Below, piece by piece: positions 17,439 to 26,446 of a stretch of DNA of 64,000 nucleotides. A program made the position numbers and the translations under genes. Source of the DNA: Saccharomyces paradoxus (taxonomy: Eukaryota > Ascomycota > Saccharomycetes > Saccharomycetales > Saccharomycetaceae); assembly GCF_002079055.1 (NCBI RefSeq), contig NC_047501.1, positions 806,001 to 870,000 on the forward strand. Direction: 5' to 3'. How positions within the stretch are numbered: position 1 is the stretch's first letter; the number at the start of each line of letters is the position of its first letter. The notes under the pieces were generated by a model. It made no database searches. It had not been told where the DNA came from and saw only the letters and a list, made by a program, of their open reading frames with translations.

Positions 17439-18299
17439 TTAGTCAAAAAAACCATCATCATCATCATTAATGTTATCATCCTCATTGTTACCTATGCCAA
17501 CGTTAAACTTTCCTCTGATTCCTGACCTGATTGATTTTTTTTCAGCAAAATGCATTTTTCTTTCTTCCCTTGATTCTTCATCGTCTCGGTTCATTATCAA
17601 TCTATTGTCCTTCTCCGCCACAGCACCGACTTTTACCATAAAGTCTTCGAAATCTTTCATTTTGGAATTATTACCACCCAGTTCTAGTAATGTTATCATG
17701 TTTTTGATTACTTCACCCCGGTAATATACGATTAATGTCGGACAATTGGATTCTGGGTAGTTTTCAATTGCTCTATTGGCAGGTATTTCTACAAATTTTA
17801 TTTCTCTGAATTTGGATGCAGCCGACTGGAAAAGGTGTGAAAGGATCCTGCTTTGTAGTTTACTTTGAAGCGAGAGATGAACGAATACGTAGACACCGTT
17901 GTCATCCTCTTCGCTATCGTCATCGGTTTGTGGACCTTCATATTTCTTTCCCTGACTGGCTAAAGTAACCTCTTTGTTGTATTCAGGTTTATTAATGTGG
18001 AAAACTTCTCCAAATTTGGAACGTTCCTGTAATTTGCGAATTTCATTTAATCTTTTCATCTTATAAGCCTCTAAGAAATCCTCATCTTCATCATCTTCTA
18101 GTTCTTCCAAATCGGATAAGTCTTTATCTTCCAGTCTATTTTCGTGCTGCTTTGCAATTGCCTCTTCTAATGCCTCTTCTAACTTTGCAGTGGGCGAAGG
18201 TGCACGTTCTGGTATTACACCTTTAGCTCTTAAGATATCATTCCATTCACTGTCTTCGGACTCGTCCACCTGGACCTGAAACATTGGTTCATTTTGCAT
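17439..18299 (-). CDS. PLP2: Phosducin-like protein, CCT chaperonin cofactor (Plp2)
   Basis: Plp2 is an essential phosducin-like protein that helps the CCT/TRiC chaperonin fold actin, tubulin and other clients. The 286-residue product begins [21 protein letters not shown] and has an N-terminal helical, acidic region (about 1-120, with [17 protein letters not shown]). A thioredoxin-like domain lacking the CXXC pair follows (about 130-240, with [18 protein letters not shown] and [17 protein letters not shown]). The tail is acidic and Asn/Asp-rich. It is divergent from YOR283W. A plus-strand frame inside it, equivalent to dubious YOR282W, is not called. Confidence 0.95.
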   Translation of the reverse strand: MQNEPMFQVQVDESEDSEWNDILRAKGVIPERAPSPTAKLEEALEEAIAKQHENRLEDKDLSDLEELEDDEDEDFLEAYKMKRLNEIRKLQERSKFGEVFHINKPEYNKEVTLASQGKKYEGPQTDDDSEEDDNGVYVFVHLSLQSKLQSRILSHLFQSAASKFREIKFVEIPANRAIENYPESNCPTLIVYYRGEVIKNMITLLELGGNNSKMKDFEDFMVKVGAVAEKDNRLIMNRDDEESREERKMHFAEKKSIRSGIRGKFNVGIGNNEDDNINDDDDGFFD

Positions 18300-18625
18300 T
18301 ACGTCTACTGGATATGCTTTGCTCTTCTTTTCAGCAGTATTTGCTCGAGGCCTTATCTTGTACTTGCTGATTTCTTCATGTCGATCATATAACCATTTCT
18401 TTTTTTCATAGCGGGTTTTCCTCAGCTTTTTTCAGTATTTTTTTCCAGCGATATTAATACAATGGGAAAATCAGGTTGCCAATATATTACTCAATCCTTT
18501 TTAATTTGACGAACATAAAAAATCTTTATATATTTGTTGATTCGAATTAGTTTCCTATCGTGAAATCAAAACAGCGACGAAGCTCGAAGCTACATAAGCA
18601 CCCACAAACATATTAATAACCAAGA
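18300..18625. promoter_or_regulatory. Divergent PLP2-YOR283W promoter
   Basis: A 326-bp bidirectional promoter. T-rich tracts lie at about 18400-18450, and a TATA-like TTTATATAT near 18525 is on the YOR283W side. No specific factor site stands out. Confidence 0.5.
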
Positions 18626-19318
18626 ATGACTAAGGAAGTACCATATTATTGCGATAATGATGATAACAACATCATTAGATTATTCATTATTAGGCATGGA
18701 CAAACAGAACACAATGTAAAGAAAATTTTGCAAGGCCACAAAGATACCTCGATCAACCCTACTGGAGAGGAACAAGCCGCTAAATTGGGGCACTACTTGC
18801 GTTCAAGAGGTATTCATTTTGATAAGGTTGTCAGTAGTGATTTGAAAAGGTGTAGGCAAACTACGGCTTTAGTTTTAAAACATTCCAAGCAAGAGGATGT
18901 GCCTACTTCCTATACTCCGGGGTTGAGGGAGCGTTATATGGGTGTTATTGAAGGTATGCAGATTACTGAGGCTGAAAAGTACGCTGATAAACATGGCGAG
19001 GGCTCCTTCAGAAATTTTGGCGAAAAAAGCGAAGATTTTGTTGTTAGGCTAACTGGATGCGTTGAAGAGGAAGTTGCTGAAGCATCCAATGAAGGTGTGA
19101 AGAATCTAGCCCTAGTGAGTCATGGAGGTGCTATTAGAATGATTTTGCAATGGTTGAAGTATGAAAACCACCACGCTCATAAGATCATTGTCTTCAACAC
19201 CTCTGTCACTGTAGTTGATTACGTCAAGGATTCCAAGCAGTTCATTGTGAGACGTGTCGGAAACACCCAACATCTTGGTGATGGCGAATTTGTCGTCAGT
19301 GACTTAAGACTACGTTAG
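18626..19318 (+). CDS. YOR283W: Histidine (broad-specificity) phosphatase of the phosphoglycerate mutase superfamily
   Basis: A phosphatase with an RHG catalytic motif. The nucleophile is His24 in IIRHGQTEHN, with the conserved LKRCRQTT arginine block (about 73-80), the acid RERYMGVIEG (101-110), and the second histidine His166 in LVSHGGAIRM. The 230-residue length is typical. Its physiological substrate is not something I can deduce. The start is the first ATG after a 326-bp divergent promoter. The systematic name is given from gene order. Confidence 0.93.
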   Translation: MTKEVPYYCDNDDNNIIRLFIIRHGQTEHNVKKILQGHKDTSINPTGEEQAAKLGHYLRSRGIHFDKVVSSDLKRCRQTTALVLKHSKQEDVPTSYTPGLRERYMGVIEGMQITEAEKYADKHGEGSFRNFGEKSEDFVVRLTGCVEEEVAEASNEGVKNLALVSHGGAIRMILQWLKYENHHAHKIIVFNTSVTVVDYVKDSKQFIVRRVGNTQHLGDGEFVVSDLRLR

Positions 19319-19648
19319 ACATTATGGTTATTCACTGTTGGGTTTTTCTTATTTTGTATCAGAAGTTCGGTTTAGGTAGTAATAGAAATTTCTTATGCGT
19401 GTATTTTATTATAATACATGCAGTTCGTAAGGGTTTATCTAAATGCAGTAGATGTTCATAAATTATAGGGGTTTTATGTTTTATATTATTGATATATTTT
19501 TTCACAGGAAATGAGAACGACGCGTTTATTCCAAAGAGTAGAAAATCGTGTCGTAATATGTAACTAGATGACTTTAACATTCCATGGCAGAAAATGTGGA
19601 CATGTTCCGTCGGTGACAAAGTTGGGTAATTTATATATCCGCGAGGCT
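19319..19648. other. YOR283W-HUA2 intergenic region
   Basis: AT-rich 330-bp stretch holding the YOR283W 3' region and the HUA2 promoter. An ATG at 19568 opens a frame that runs in phase into HUA2, adding 27 codons; see the HUA2 entry. No RNA gene is seen. Confidence 0.5.
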
Positions 19649-20380
19649 ATGCAACAATCAAGGTTTGGTAAGATATGCTCGGACTACGATTTGACAGTTG
19701 ATTGTTCGGAAGATGATGTTATCGAAAACGATCGCATTATATTGGGCTATAAAAGGAGATTGTTAATGATTGAAAATCAAATGCAACATCTTTTGGAAGA
19801 TTTCAGTTTGGATATTCAGCAGATTGAACCCATTCTCGTGGATTTACAGAGATACTACGACAAATTTCTACAACTTTTACAGAAACGGAATAAATCATTG
19901 CATTGTAAGAATTTTACTCACCAGTCTGGTCCCACCTCTGTAAATAGCCACACATCAACAGATGCAAAAGTTAATTTGAGTGGAAAACTTATGAATTTTC
20001 AGCTAAATAGTGGACAAAAATTCGCCGAAGAGAATATACTAAGGATCCTGCAAAATAGCATGGACTTTAAACACTACTTCCAGATCGATAAGGGTAAAAA
20101 GCAAAAGGTGTTATTGCTCGCCGTATACCAATGCCTCAATGGGCCAGCGCGTTTGCATAAAGTGCTTAATATCGATGGAATCATACATAATAACAGTATC
20201 AGAACCATACTGGGCAAACAAGTATACAGCTCTAAATGGATGGTGTTTCTGTATGATGTAAAACTAGTTTTGTTAGCACATAGGCAAGATGTTCCGAACT
20301 TGGAAACTAGCAAGATGATTGTCAGATATGATGATTTATTTCCTTGTGCATTGTACTTCAAAGATCATGCAGCATACTAA
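19649..20380 (+). CDS. HUA2: Hua2, cytoplasmic protein of unknown biochemical function
   Basis: Hua2 has been linked to actin-patch assembly through interactions; its activity is unknown. The 243-residue start at 19649 (MQQSRFGKICSDYDLTVDCS) matches the length I remember. A genuine in-frame ATG at 19568 would give 270 residues, with an N-terminal extension containing HGRKCGHVPSVTKLGN. I keep the shorter model, but transcript starts would decide. The protein is hydrophilic, with a predicted helical stretch (about 40-85) and a C-terminal region rich in beta-type segments (VYSSKWMVFLYDVKLVLLA). No catalytic motif or membrane segment is seen. Confidence 0.85.
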   Translation: MQQSRFGKICSDYDLTVDCSEDDVIENDRIILGYKRRLLMIENQMQHLLEDFSLDIQQIEPILVDLQRYYDKFLQLLQKRNKSLHCKNFTHQSGPTSVNSHTSTDAKVNLSGKLMNFQLNSGQKFAEENILRILQNSMDFKHYFQIDKGKKQKVLLLAVYQCLNGPARLHKVLNIDGIIHNNSIRTILGKQVYSSKWMVFLYDVKLVLLAHRQDVPNLETSKMIVRYDDLFPCALYFKDHAAY

Positions 20381-20812
20381 GCGCTAGAAACCCCTTGTTT
20401 CGCACAATACGCTAATTTTCTTGATTGCACGCAGCATATTGAGTATATGGAATTAATCGGACACTTTCTATGAAGAAATCGTAATCGCACTTTACTATTA
20501 TTTCTTTTAGAGCACATACGAACGGATGATTACCAAGGCCGACATTCATAAAGCTGTAGTTTAAAGTTCATCTACGACATATCATTTCCTTACTTTGCAA
20601 CTTGGTCGAAAACAAATAACTTGTGATTTGTGCTGGAGGTTATATAAGCTACATATGATTGCTCTTGCATTTTTTTTTGAGGACCTACCATCCGCGGGGG
20701 AAGGAAGTCAGGGGAGAATTTTAAAGTGTATAAAAGAGAGCAAAGGCTTGATCAATCAAGGCATCCCTCTCCGTTTGCTTTTGAGAAATTGTGACTAAGG
20801 AGCTATATAAAA
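20381..20812. promoter_or_regulatory. RDL1 promoter with STRE and TATA box
   Basis: A 432-bp region. AGGGG at 20710-20714 is a stress-response element (Msn2/4 core), a GC block TCCGCGGGGG lies at 20691-20700, and TATAAAAG (20729-20736) is a clear TATA box 77 bp before the RDL1 ATG. The combination is typical of stress-inducible genes. Confidence 0.6.
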
Positions 20813-21232
20813 ATGTGGAAGGCTGTCTTGAATGCATGGAACGGAACCGAGAACCAAAGCGAGAATGCTTCAAATATTCAATCGTATAATTTTGAAGACA
20901 TGAAGAGAATCGTTGAAAAGCATGACTCCAACGTGGTTTTGGTAGATGTTAGAGAACCATCTGAGTACTCAATTGTTCATATCCCTGCTTCTATCAATGT
21001 GCCATATAGATCGCATCCCGACGCGTTTACTTTAGGTCCTCTCGAATTTGAGAAACAAATTGGTATCCCAAAACCTGACAGTTCAAAGGAGCTGATATTT
21101 TACTGTGCTTCTGGTAAACGCGGGGAAGAAGCTCAAAAAGTCGCTTACTCACATGGATATTCGAACACATCTCTATATCCTGGCTCTATGAATGATTGGA
21201 TTGCACACGGGGGTGATAAACTTGATTTATAA
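20813..21232 (+). CDS. RDL1: Single-domain rhodanese, thiosulfate sulfurtransferase (Rdl1)
   Basis: Rdl1 is a thiosulfate:glutathione sulfurtransferase, making glutathione persulfide. The 139 residues form one rhodanese domain. LVDVREPSEY (43-52) is the conserved first signature, and FYCASGKRG carries the active-site Cys98 followed by the loop that sets substrate choice. The C-terminal LYPGSMNDWIAHGG is the second signature. No strong presequence is seen, unlike the adjacent paralogue RDL2, 246 bp downstream on the same strand. The tandem pair looks like an old local duplication. Confidence 0.96.
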   Translation: MWKAVLNAWNGTENQSENASNIQSYNFEDMKRIVEKHDSNVVLVDVREPSEYSIVHIPASINVPYRSHPDAFTLGPLEFEKQIGIPKPDSSKELIFYCASGKRGEEAQKVAYSHGYSNTSLYPGSMNDWIAHGGDKLDL

Positions 21233-21478
21233 CTATATATACTCAGGATATGGGGTTGGGTGATGAAGTTTTTTATATACCCTGTGTATTCTCGTAAGCT
21301 AGTAACGTATTATGCTATGTATGTTATGTCATTAATAGTATTTGTCTATTGCATTGGCTGTGATGACGGCGGCGCAAAGAAACCAGGAAGTATAAAAAAA
21401 ATGCAAAACTTAATCTGAATGGAATAAGATAGGATAGCTCTCAACAAATGGAAACGAGACATAAGAAAAAGATCAGCG

Positions 21479-21928
21479 ATGTTTAAACACAGCACAGCTA
21501 TTCTCTCGAGGACAATCTCAGCAAGATCTCCTAAATTAATCCTGAGAACGTTTACAACAAAGGTCCCAAAGATCTATACTTTTGAACAGGTCAAGAACCT
21601 AGTAGAACACCCTAATGATAAGAAGCTATTAGTAGATGTGAGGGAACCCAAGGAAGTAAAGGATTACAAGATGCCAACGACAATAAATATTCCGGTAAAT
21701 AGTGCTCCTGGCGCTCTTGGATTGCCCGAAAAGGAGTTCCACAAAGTTTTTCAGTTCGATAAACCTCCTCAGGATAGGGAATTGATTTTCCTTTGTGCAA
21801 AGGGGGTAAGAGCCAAGACTGCTGAAGAGTTGGCTCGATCATATGGGTACGAAAACACCGGTATTTATCCTGGTTCCATTACTGAATGGCTAGCTAAAGG
21901 TGGTGCTGATGTCAAGCCCAAAAAATAG
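21479..21928 (+). CDS. RDL2: Mitochondrial rhodanese (Rdl2)
   Basis: Rdl2 is a mitochondrial rhodanese acting in persulfide metabolism. Residues 1 to about 28 are rich in Arg, Lys, Ser and hydroxylated residues with no acids, a good matrix presequence. The domain has LLVDVREPKEV (50-60), active-site Cys106 in FLCAKGVRAKT, and GIYPGSITEWLAKGG at the end. The 149-residue product shares the whole domain architecture with Rdl1. The two differ in targeting and in the active-site loop (ASGKRG against AKGVRA). Confidence 0.95.
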   Translation: MFKHSTAILSRTISARSPKLILRTFTTKVPKIYTFEQVKNLVEHPNDKKLLVDVREPKEVKDYKMPTTINIPVNSAPGALGLPEKEFHKVFQFDKPPQDRELIFLCAKGVRAKTAEELARSYGYENTGIYPGSITEWLAKGGADVKPKK

Positions 21929-22122
21929 GCAAGAAAGAACAAGTATAATCAATATATCCTGTATATAAGCAATCTTCTGTATTTCGACTTTTCTGCTTTT
22001 ACCGTTCGATTTCTTCCTCGTGGTTAGCAGTCAGCCTCTTACTTCAATTAATTTATGTGTGCGTGTGTTTTTTATCTTTTTCTAAATATTACGTTAATGT
22101 GCATTTTTTTTGTTTAAATACT

Positions 22123-23025
22123 TTACCTACGATTATGAAATTCAAATTGTTTAAACTCTTTACCCAACCTCTTCTTCCTTTTCCTTTCCATGACCTTTTC
22201 ACGTTGCTTGGTCTTCATATGATCAAACTTCCACTTTTGTACCACCTTACGTTTCTCAGACTTTTTCAAATGGTATCTTGAACTATTATTTTTGTTCATA
22301 TCATTTTCGTATTCCTTGAGAATTTCACGCTCGAGATCTTTGTTCTTCATCGATTGCAGCCTCGATTTCATACTCTTCAATCTTTGTTCCATTTCTTCAC
22401 GGTCTGTATGGTCTATTTTTGATAGAAATTTTCTATCTTGTAACAGTTTCTGCAGTTCTTCAATTTCCTTTTCTCTGTATTCGTCCAAGAATTGGTAACG
22501 CTTTCTTATTACAGAACTATCAAGGGCCTTACCTGTGGACTTATCAAATCTAATGTCCTGATACAGATTAGACCTTTTATTTCTCGGTATTTCAAGCCCT
22601 GGAATATTTCGGACTCGTGGTACCCTTTTCTTGGATGACTGTTCCACTGGGGCGTGTTTGCTCTTCTTTTTTGATACCTTTTGGCCGTGACGACTCTCAT
22701 CCTCACTATCTTCTTCAAAAAATCCGGGATCTTCGTCTGATCTGTCCTCGCTGTCGTTATTTTCATCAAAACTACCTTCTTTGTAAATAGTTGCGATCGG
22801 TTTATCGTGAACGGATTTCGTATCCTTCGAATCTTCTCCATCCATTAGTGTCTCGGCCTTCTTCAAAGAACCAAAAGACAAGGTTTTCAACTCGTCATCG
22901 CTTGATTCTTGTTCTTCAATTTCTCGCTTACTTCTATTCGTCATTATGGTCTCCAATAAGTTCTCCTCATCTTCTTCTGCATCAGAATTCAAGTCTGGCT
23001 TCAGATTTTTAAAGTAGTATGACAT
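22123..23025 (-). CDS. RRP36: 90S pre-ribosome component Rrp36
   Basis: Rrp36 is an essential nucleolar protein needed for early 18S rRNA cleavages in the 90S particle. The 300-residue product is highly charged. An acidic N-terminal half ([19 protein letters not shown], about 91-109) is followed by the conserved [14 protein letters not shown]-like block (here [15 protein letters not shown]) and a long basic coiled-coil. The C-terminal [19 protein letters not shown] probably includes a nuclear/nucleolar signal. Its promoter carries PAC, RRPE and Reb1 sites, in line with the ribosome-biogenesis regulon. Confidence 0.95.
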   Translation of the reverse strand: MSYYFKNLKPDLNSDAEEDEENLLETIMTNRSKREIEEQESSDDELKTLSFGSLKKAETLMDGEDSKDTKSVHDKPIATIYKEGSFDENNDSEDRSDEDPGFFEEDSEDESRHGQKVSKKKSKHAPVEQSSKKRVPRVRNIPGLEIPRNKRSNLYQDIRFDKSTGKALDSSVIRKRYQFLDEYREKEIEELQKLLQDRKFLSKIDHTDREEMEQRLKSMKSRLQSMKNKDLEREILKEYENDMNKNNSSRYHLKKSEKRKVVQKWKFDHMKTKQREKVMERKRKKRLGKEFKQFEFHNRR

Positions 23026-23133
23026 TTACAATCTCCTAGTGTTTATCTCGCCCTCCATCCCACTTTTGGAAGACGATTTAATTAAATTACAGAATACTTG
23101 TTCTTATATCCCAATTTTCCGGTAGAAAGGCAA

Positions 23134-23165
23134 GCTCATCGGTTGAAAATTTTCAAAGCGGGTAA
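23134..23165. promoter_or_regulatory. RRP36 promoter: PAC, RRPE and Reb1 sites
   Basis: GCTCATCG (23134-23141) is a PAC core on the minus strand, TGAAAATTTTCA (23144-23155) is a palindromic RRPE, and CGGGTAA (23159-23165) is a Reb1 site. All lie 109-140 bp upstream of the RRP36 ATG, the same order and spacing style as in the YTM1 promoter. Confidence 0.8.
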
Positions 23166-23295
23166 TCACGATGACCTTGCGTATTTAACCGCCCAGATAA
23201 AAGACACGGTCGCAGAAGTATACATCAATGCTAAGAATTAGTGGATTATACAGACACATATTTGTGTTTAACTACATGTTCATTGAAACACAACA

Positions 23296-24252
23296 TTACA
23301 ATTCGTCGTGCTTGTTCCCTGACGAGGAATAATTCCTTTTAATTGGCTTTTTACCAGTTTTTAAGAAATCAATATACTCAGAACGCCTACTAAACGGACC
23401 TTCATTGGGTGAAATACTAAAAGTGTCTTGAAAAAACTTCGAAATACCATTTTTGTTGATTGAGTTCCCTTCGTACTCCCAAAATTTATCATTGTCTGCG
23501 TCAAAAACAACAAGCTTACTCTTATCGCTCTTCCGCTGATCAGGAATGACTTTCTGCAAATATTTGAAAATCTCGGGAGTTTCCTCGTATGTTGGACTAA
23601 TATCAGTTAGTTTCTTGAGCTTCTTATTTGAGATTGAATAGAAATCAAACTTCCCTAACCAATCAAGGGCAATGCTTTTATAAACTGGTGAAATTTTGTC
23701 TTGTCTTGAAAATAATACCACTGAAAGTCTGGGAGACTTTTTAAGTAGAGAACCAAGTGTATCTATACGGACAAACTTTTTGACATATGACCTTACTCTT
23801 GAGAGAGAAAAATCGACAATAGGAGCGAGCGTTCTTGCCCCTGAGTACACTTCATTGGCATGGCCACTGAAACTGTTTTTGGCGTTATCCATAGGCTTAG
23901 ATAAGTCTAGTTTTGGAGGCCTAAATACCATTAACGTAGGGAACCCGTTTACATCGTATTTAGCACACAAAGCCTTATTCTTGTTAAGGTCACAGTTTAC
24001 AGCAGCAACTTGAACTACACCATCCAATCTCTTCGCTGCCTTGCGGAAAGTACTTGATAGCTTCTTACAGTGACCACACCACGGAGCATAAAATTCTACT
24101 AATGATGTATAATTTGTGTTATGGATCGCTTTATCGAAGCTTTTTGGCGTTAATTCTGATATGTGAGGATCGGAATCGTAAAAGTTTTGCGCCTTCACTC
24201 TATTCATAATAAAAAGCCCCAAAAGCAGCCTAATAGTATTAAAAAATAACAT
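23296..24252 (-). CDS. MPD1: ER protein disulfide isomerase Mpd1
   Basis: Mpd1 is a Pdi1 relative that forms and rearranges disulfides in the ER lumen and interacts with calnexin Cne1. The 318-residue product has a hydrophobic signal peptide (about 1-21, ending near VKA). The thioredoxin domain has the active site WCGHC (58-62), and a degenerate second thioredoxin-like region follows. The C-terminal tetrapeptide is HDEL, the yeast ER-retrieval signal. It is divergent from YOR289W across 319 bp that contain a UPRE-2-like TACGTGT at 24348-24354. Family length is normal. Confidence 0.97.
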   Translation of the reverse strand: MLFFNTIRLLLGLFIMNRVKAQNFYDSDPHISELTPKSFDKAIHNTNYTSLVEFYAPWCGHCKKLSSTFRKAAKRLDGVVQVAAVNCDLNKNKALCAKYDVNGFPTLMVFRPPKLDLSKPMDNAKNSFSGHANEVYSGARTLAPIVDFSLSRVRSYVKKFVRIDTLGSLLKKSPRLSVVLFSRQDKISPVYKSIALDWLGKFDFYSISNKKLKKLTDISPTYEETPEIFKYLQKVIPDQRKSDKSKLVVFDADNDKFWEYEGNSINKNGISKFFQDTFSISPNEGPFSRRSEYIDFLKTGKKPIKRNYSSSGNKHDEL

Positions 24253-24347
24253 TCTATACCAGATTTTCTTCGTATTCTGCGTTTACTGGGCGTTTGCTGT
24301 TGAAAGTGATCGCGGAAAGATACCTCTCTTTCAAGTCATTTACCTTT

Positions 24348-24354
24348 TACGTGT
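24348..24354. promoter_or_regulatory. UPRE-2-like element upstream of MPD1
   Basis: TACGTGT fits the UPRE-2 core of unfolded-protein-response genes (Hac1/Gcn4). It is about 95 bp before MPD1 and 218 bp before YOR289W on the divergent promoter. MPD1 encodes an ER chaperone, so the target makes sense; seven bases alone are weak evidence. Confidence 0.4.
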
Positions 24355-24571
24355 CAACTTTCATCAGAAAATTTTATACGCCTCGTAAGGCTCGAACAAC
24401 GGCCCTTTTTCAAGGGATAAGACATGGCACTGGGCGATAAAGGAGGAATATAAAGAGAACTCAGCGTCAACGCATACGCAGATATAATTCATTGAAGACT
24501 ATATTTTGCTTGAGCAACAGCACTGGCCTTAAGGGTATTTCAAAAATCCAGCTTTTTTATAAGTATATACA

Positions 24572-25285
24572 ATGGAGGGTGCTAAGGCTTCATCGCCATT
24601 TGCGTTTTACGCATTTTATCAACTATATTCACATTTGAATCTGGGGAAGACGATCACTCTTTCTTTAGAAGATATCACAAAAAAGTTATACCCCGGCTTT
24701 AAAATAGATTACAATGAGAAAACTTCTTTGTTCATAACTTGGAAGAAAAAATCTAATAAACATCATAAAGTTGACTCTGATCAGGAGAATTATATACTTA
24801 GAGGATGTATCGGTACATTTGCCAAAATGCCCATTGCACATGGTATCGAGAAGTATTCCTTGATTGCGGCTTTAGAAGATAGGAGATTTTCTCCGATCCA
24901 AAAAAGGGAATTGACAGACTTGAAATGTAGCTGCAACATTTTGGGCAGCTTCAAAACTATCTTTCAAGGTGGTAATAATCCAAACGGGGACATTTTCAAT
25001 TGGGAGCTTGGAAAGCACGGTATTGAGCTGTATTTCAAGCACCCCAAAACAGGCTCCACATGTAGCGCGACCTTTTTACCTGATGTTATGACTGAGCAAC
25101 ATTGGAATAAAGAAGATACTTTTGTCAATTTAATAGAGAAGGCGGGCTACTGGGGAAATATCAGTGAAGTAATGGATAATTTTGAGACTTACTTTATTGA
25201 AGTGATAAGGTACGAAGGCAAGAAAAGTTCAATTACTTTTGACGAGTTCAAAAAGCAGCTAAAAGATATAGAGACTGGGAAATAA
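24572..25285 (+). CDS. YOR289W: AMMECR1-domain protein (YOR289W)
   Basis: A conserved protein of unknown function carrying an AMMECR1 domain over nearly all its 237 residues. The hallmark LRGCIGT motif is at about residues 80-86, with YSLIAALEDRRFSP, the HGIELYF block and ATFLPDV further on. The fold is found in all domains of life and its biochemical role is not established. The C-terminus ends a little earlier than in the S. cerevisiae protein I remember (about 251 residues), so its last residues may differ. It is followed after 65 bp by tRNA-Ala on the opposite strand. Confidence 0.92.
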   Translation: MEGAKASSPFAFYAFYQLYSHLNLGKTITLSLEDITKKLYPGFKIDYNEKTSLFITWKKKSNKHHKVDSDQENYILRGCIGTFAKMPIAHGIEKYSLIAALEDRRFSPIQKRELTDLKCSCNILGSFKTIFQGGNNPNGDIFNWELGKHGIELYFKHPKTGSTCSATFLPDVMTEQHWNKEDTFVNLIEKAGYWGNISEVMDNFETYFIEVIRYEGKKSSITFDEFKKQLKDIETGK

Positions 25286-25350
25286 TCCTTATTAGATAAT
25301 CTTCTGTTTATGTTATAAACATTTTTAAATTCTAAGCTTGAGTAAAAATT

Positions 25351-25423
25351 TGGACGCAACCGGAATCGAACCGATGACCTCTTCCTTGCAAGGGAAGCGC
25401 GCTACCAACTGCGCCATGTGCCC
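25351..25423 (-). tRNA. tA(UGC)O: tRNA-Ala, anticodon UGC
   Basis: Read on the minus strand, 73 bases fold as a cloverleaf. The acceptor starts GGGCACA and ends TGCGTCC plus discriminator A. The anticodon arm is CTTCC-CTTGCAA-GGAAG, with anticodon TGC and A following. The T arm is CCGG-TTCGATT-CCGG. G3:U70, the alanine identity element, is present. A-box and B-box (GGTTCGATTCC) are internal, and there is no intron. The 5' flank faces the LTR relics, as expected for the Ty3 and Ty1 preference for upstream tRNA regions. Confidence 0.97.
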
Positions 25424-25430
25424 TGATGAC

Positions 25431-25700
25431 TGATAAGTATTTCATGGTTGAAACTGGATAACGTAATTTGATAGTAACAACTATGTCAGATGAAACGCTA
25501 GCGATTACTTAAAAGGGTAATCGTCAATTACATCTGAAAGGACCGAAGACACATTGTCTCAAACAGTATTAAACCAACATATATAAATACTAGCACTCTA
25601 GGAAACTACAATCCAAGATGTGATATACAGAAATAGAAGAAGAACAAGAGTAAGTTTAGATCTGAAGTTCCTTCAACACTTGGATAAGCGAGTTCGCTAC
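25431..25700 (+). mobile_element. Sigma-like (Ty3-family) solo LTR relic, copy A, incomplete
   Basis: This relic begins within about 10-20 bp of the tRNA-Ala 5' end. It aligns along most of its length with copy B, roughly 270 bp downstream, sharing ACTTAAAAGGGTAATCG, a TATATAAATA element and the following A-rich block. Its 3' portion is missing, and the sequence switches to copy B at about 25701. The family is inferred from B, whose 3' half matches the sigma LTR I remember. It is old and well diverged. Ends are approximate. Confidence 0.55.
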
Positions 25701-25701
25701 G

Positions 25702-26446
25702 TGACAGGGTACGTAACTCTTGAAATGGAATAAGATACGTGAACTAGCCGATATGTAGCAGGTGAGAAATTAACAATGACTTAAAAGGGTAATCGCTAAC
25801 ATACATCTGAAACGATCGAAGACACACCGTTCAAAGTAGTAATAACAAACAGAATATATAAATAGTAGTATTTTATGAAACTGCAATGCAAGATTAGATA
25901 CGTAGAAACTGTTGGAATGAAAATTTAATATCACCTATTGACTAGTATTCTTGTTACTAGTATATTATCACATGGGATGTAAGAAGATGACATAAAGGTT
26001 GAGAAACAGTCATCAAATTTAAGGGAACCTGAAATGCAAAGACTGATAATGTAATAGGATAACAAACGACAACATATACAATGAAAGGGGAAATAATAAT
26101 ATTATTATGTAGAATTATTGACGCCTATTTCTGGATTCCTATATCCTCGAGGAGGACTTCTAGTATATTCTGTATACCTTATAATGAAGTCTTTATGAAC
26201 AATGAAATCTAACAATTATCCAATTGTTCACCTAATCCTCAGAAATAGAACAACAAGGTTACATTTGGGTCCGAGATTGCGCGCTTCCACTTTCTAGTTA
26301 GATCCAGATCTTATATAATATATAGGATAACTAACATTCTGTGAATCAAGTTGATTGTAAGTCTTGACAACAAGTTACTTCCCTGAGACCCGTATATTAG
26401 GTTTGCCAAGAAACGCTGGTATTATTCCGGCACGAAATATAAAACA
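25702..26446 (+). mobile_element. Sigma-like (Ty3-family) solo LTR relic, copy B, split by a delta LTR
   Basis: The two parts are 25702-25909 and 26242-26446, separated by a delta element. The right part carries sigma landmarks (CCGAGATTGCGCGCTTCCAC, TTATATAATATATAGGATAA, TTGACAACAAGTTACTTCCC) and ends in ACA. The left part aligns with copy A. The joined length is near the usual 340 bp, with some local expansion. There is no internal Ty3 region, so it is a solo LTR, and an old one. The left boundary is the least certain. Confidence 0.7.
25910..26241 (+). mobile_element. Delta (Ty1/Ty2-family) solo LTR
   Basis: 332 bp from TGTTGGAAT to CCTCA, with delta landmarks TTACTAGTATATTATCA, GAAGATGACATAAAGG, TGATAATGTAATAGGAT and ATCCTCGAGGAGGACTTCTA. 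It is flanked by GAAAC and GAAAT, a near-perfect 5-bp target duplication. Copy A has a single GAAAT at the matching place. It is a solo LTR, visibly diverged from modern delta, so not recent, but younger than the sigma it interrupts. Confidence 0.9.

Noticed and set aside
17470-17724. Plus-strand frame inside PLP2
   Set aside because: Antisense to a well-supported gene, equivalent to dubious YOR282W, with no family features.
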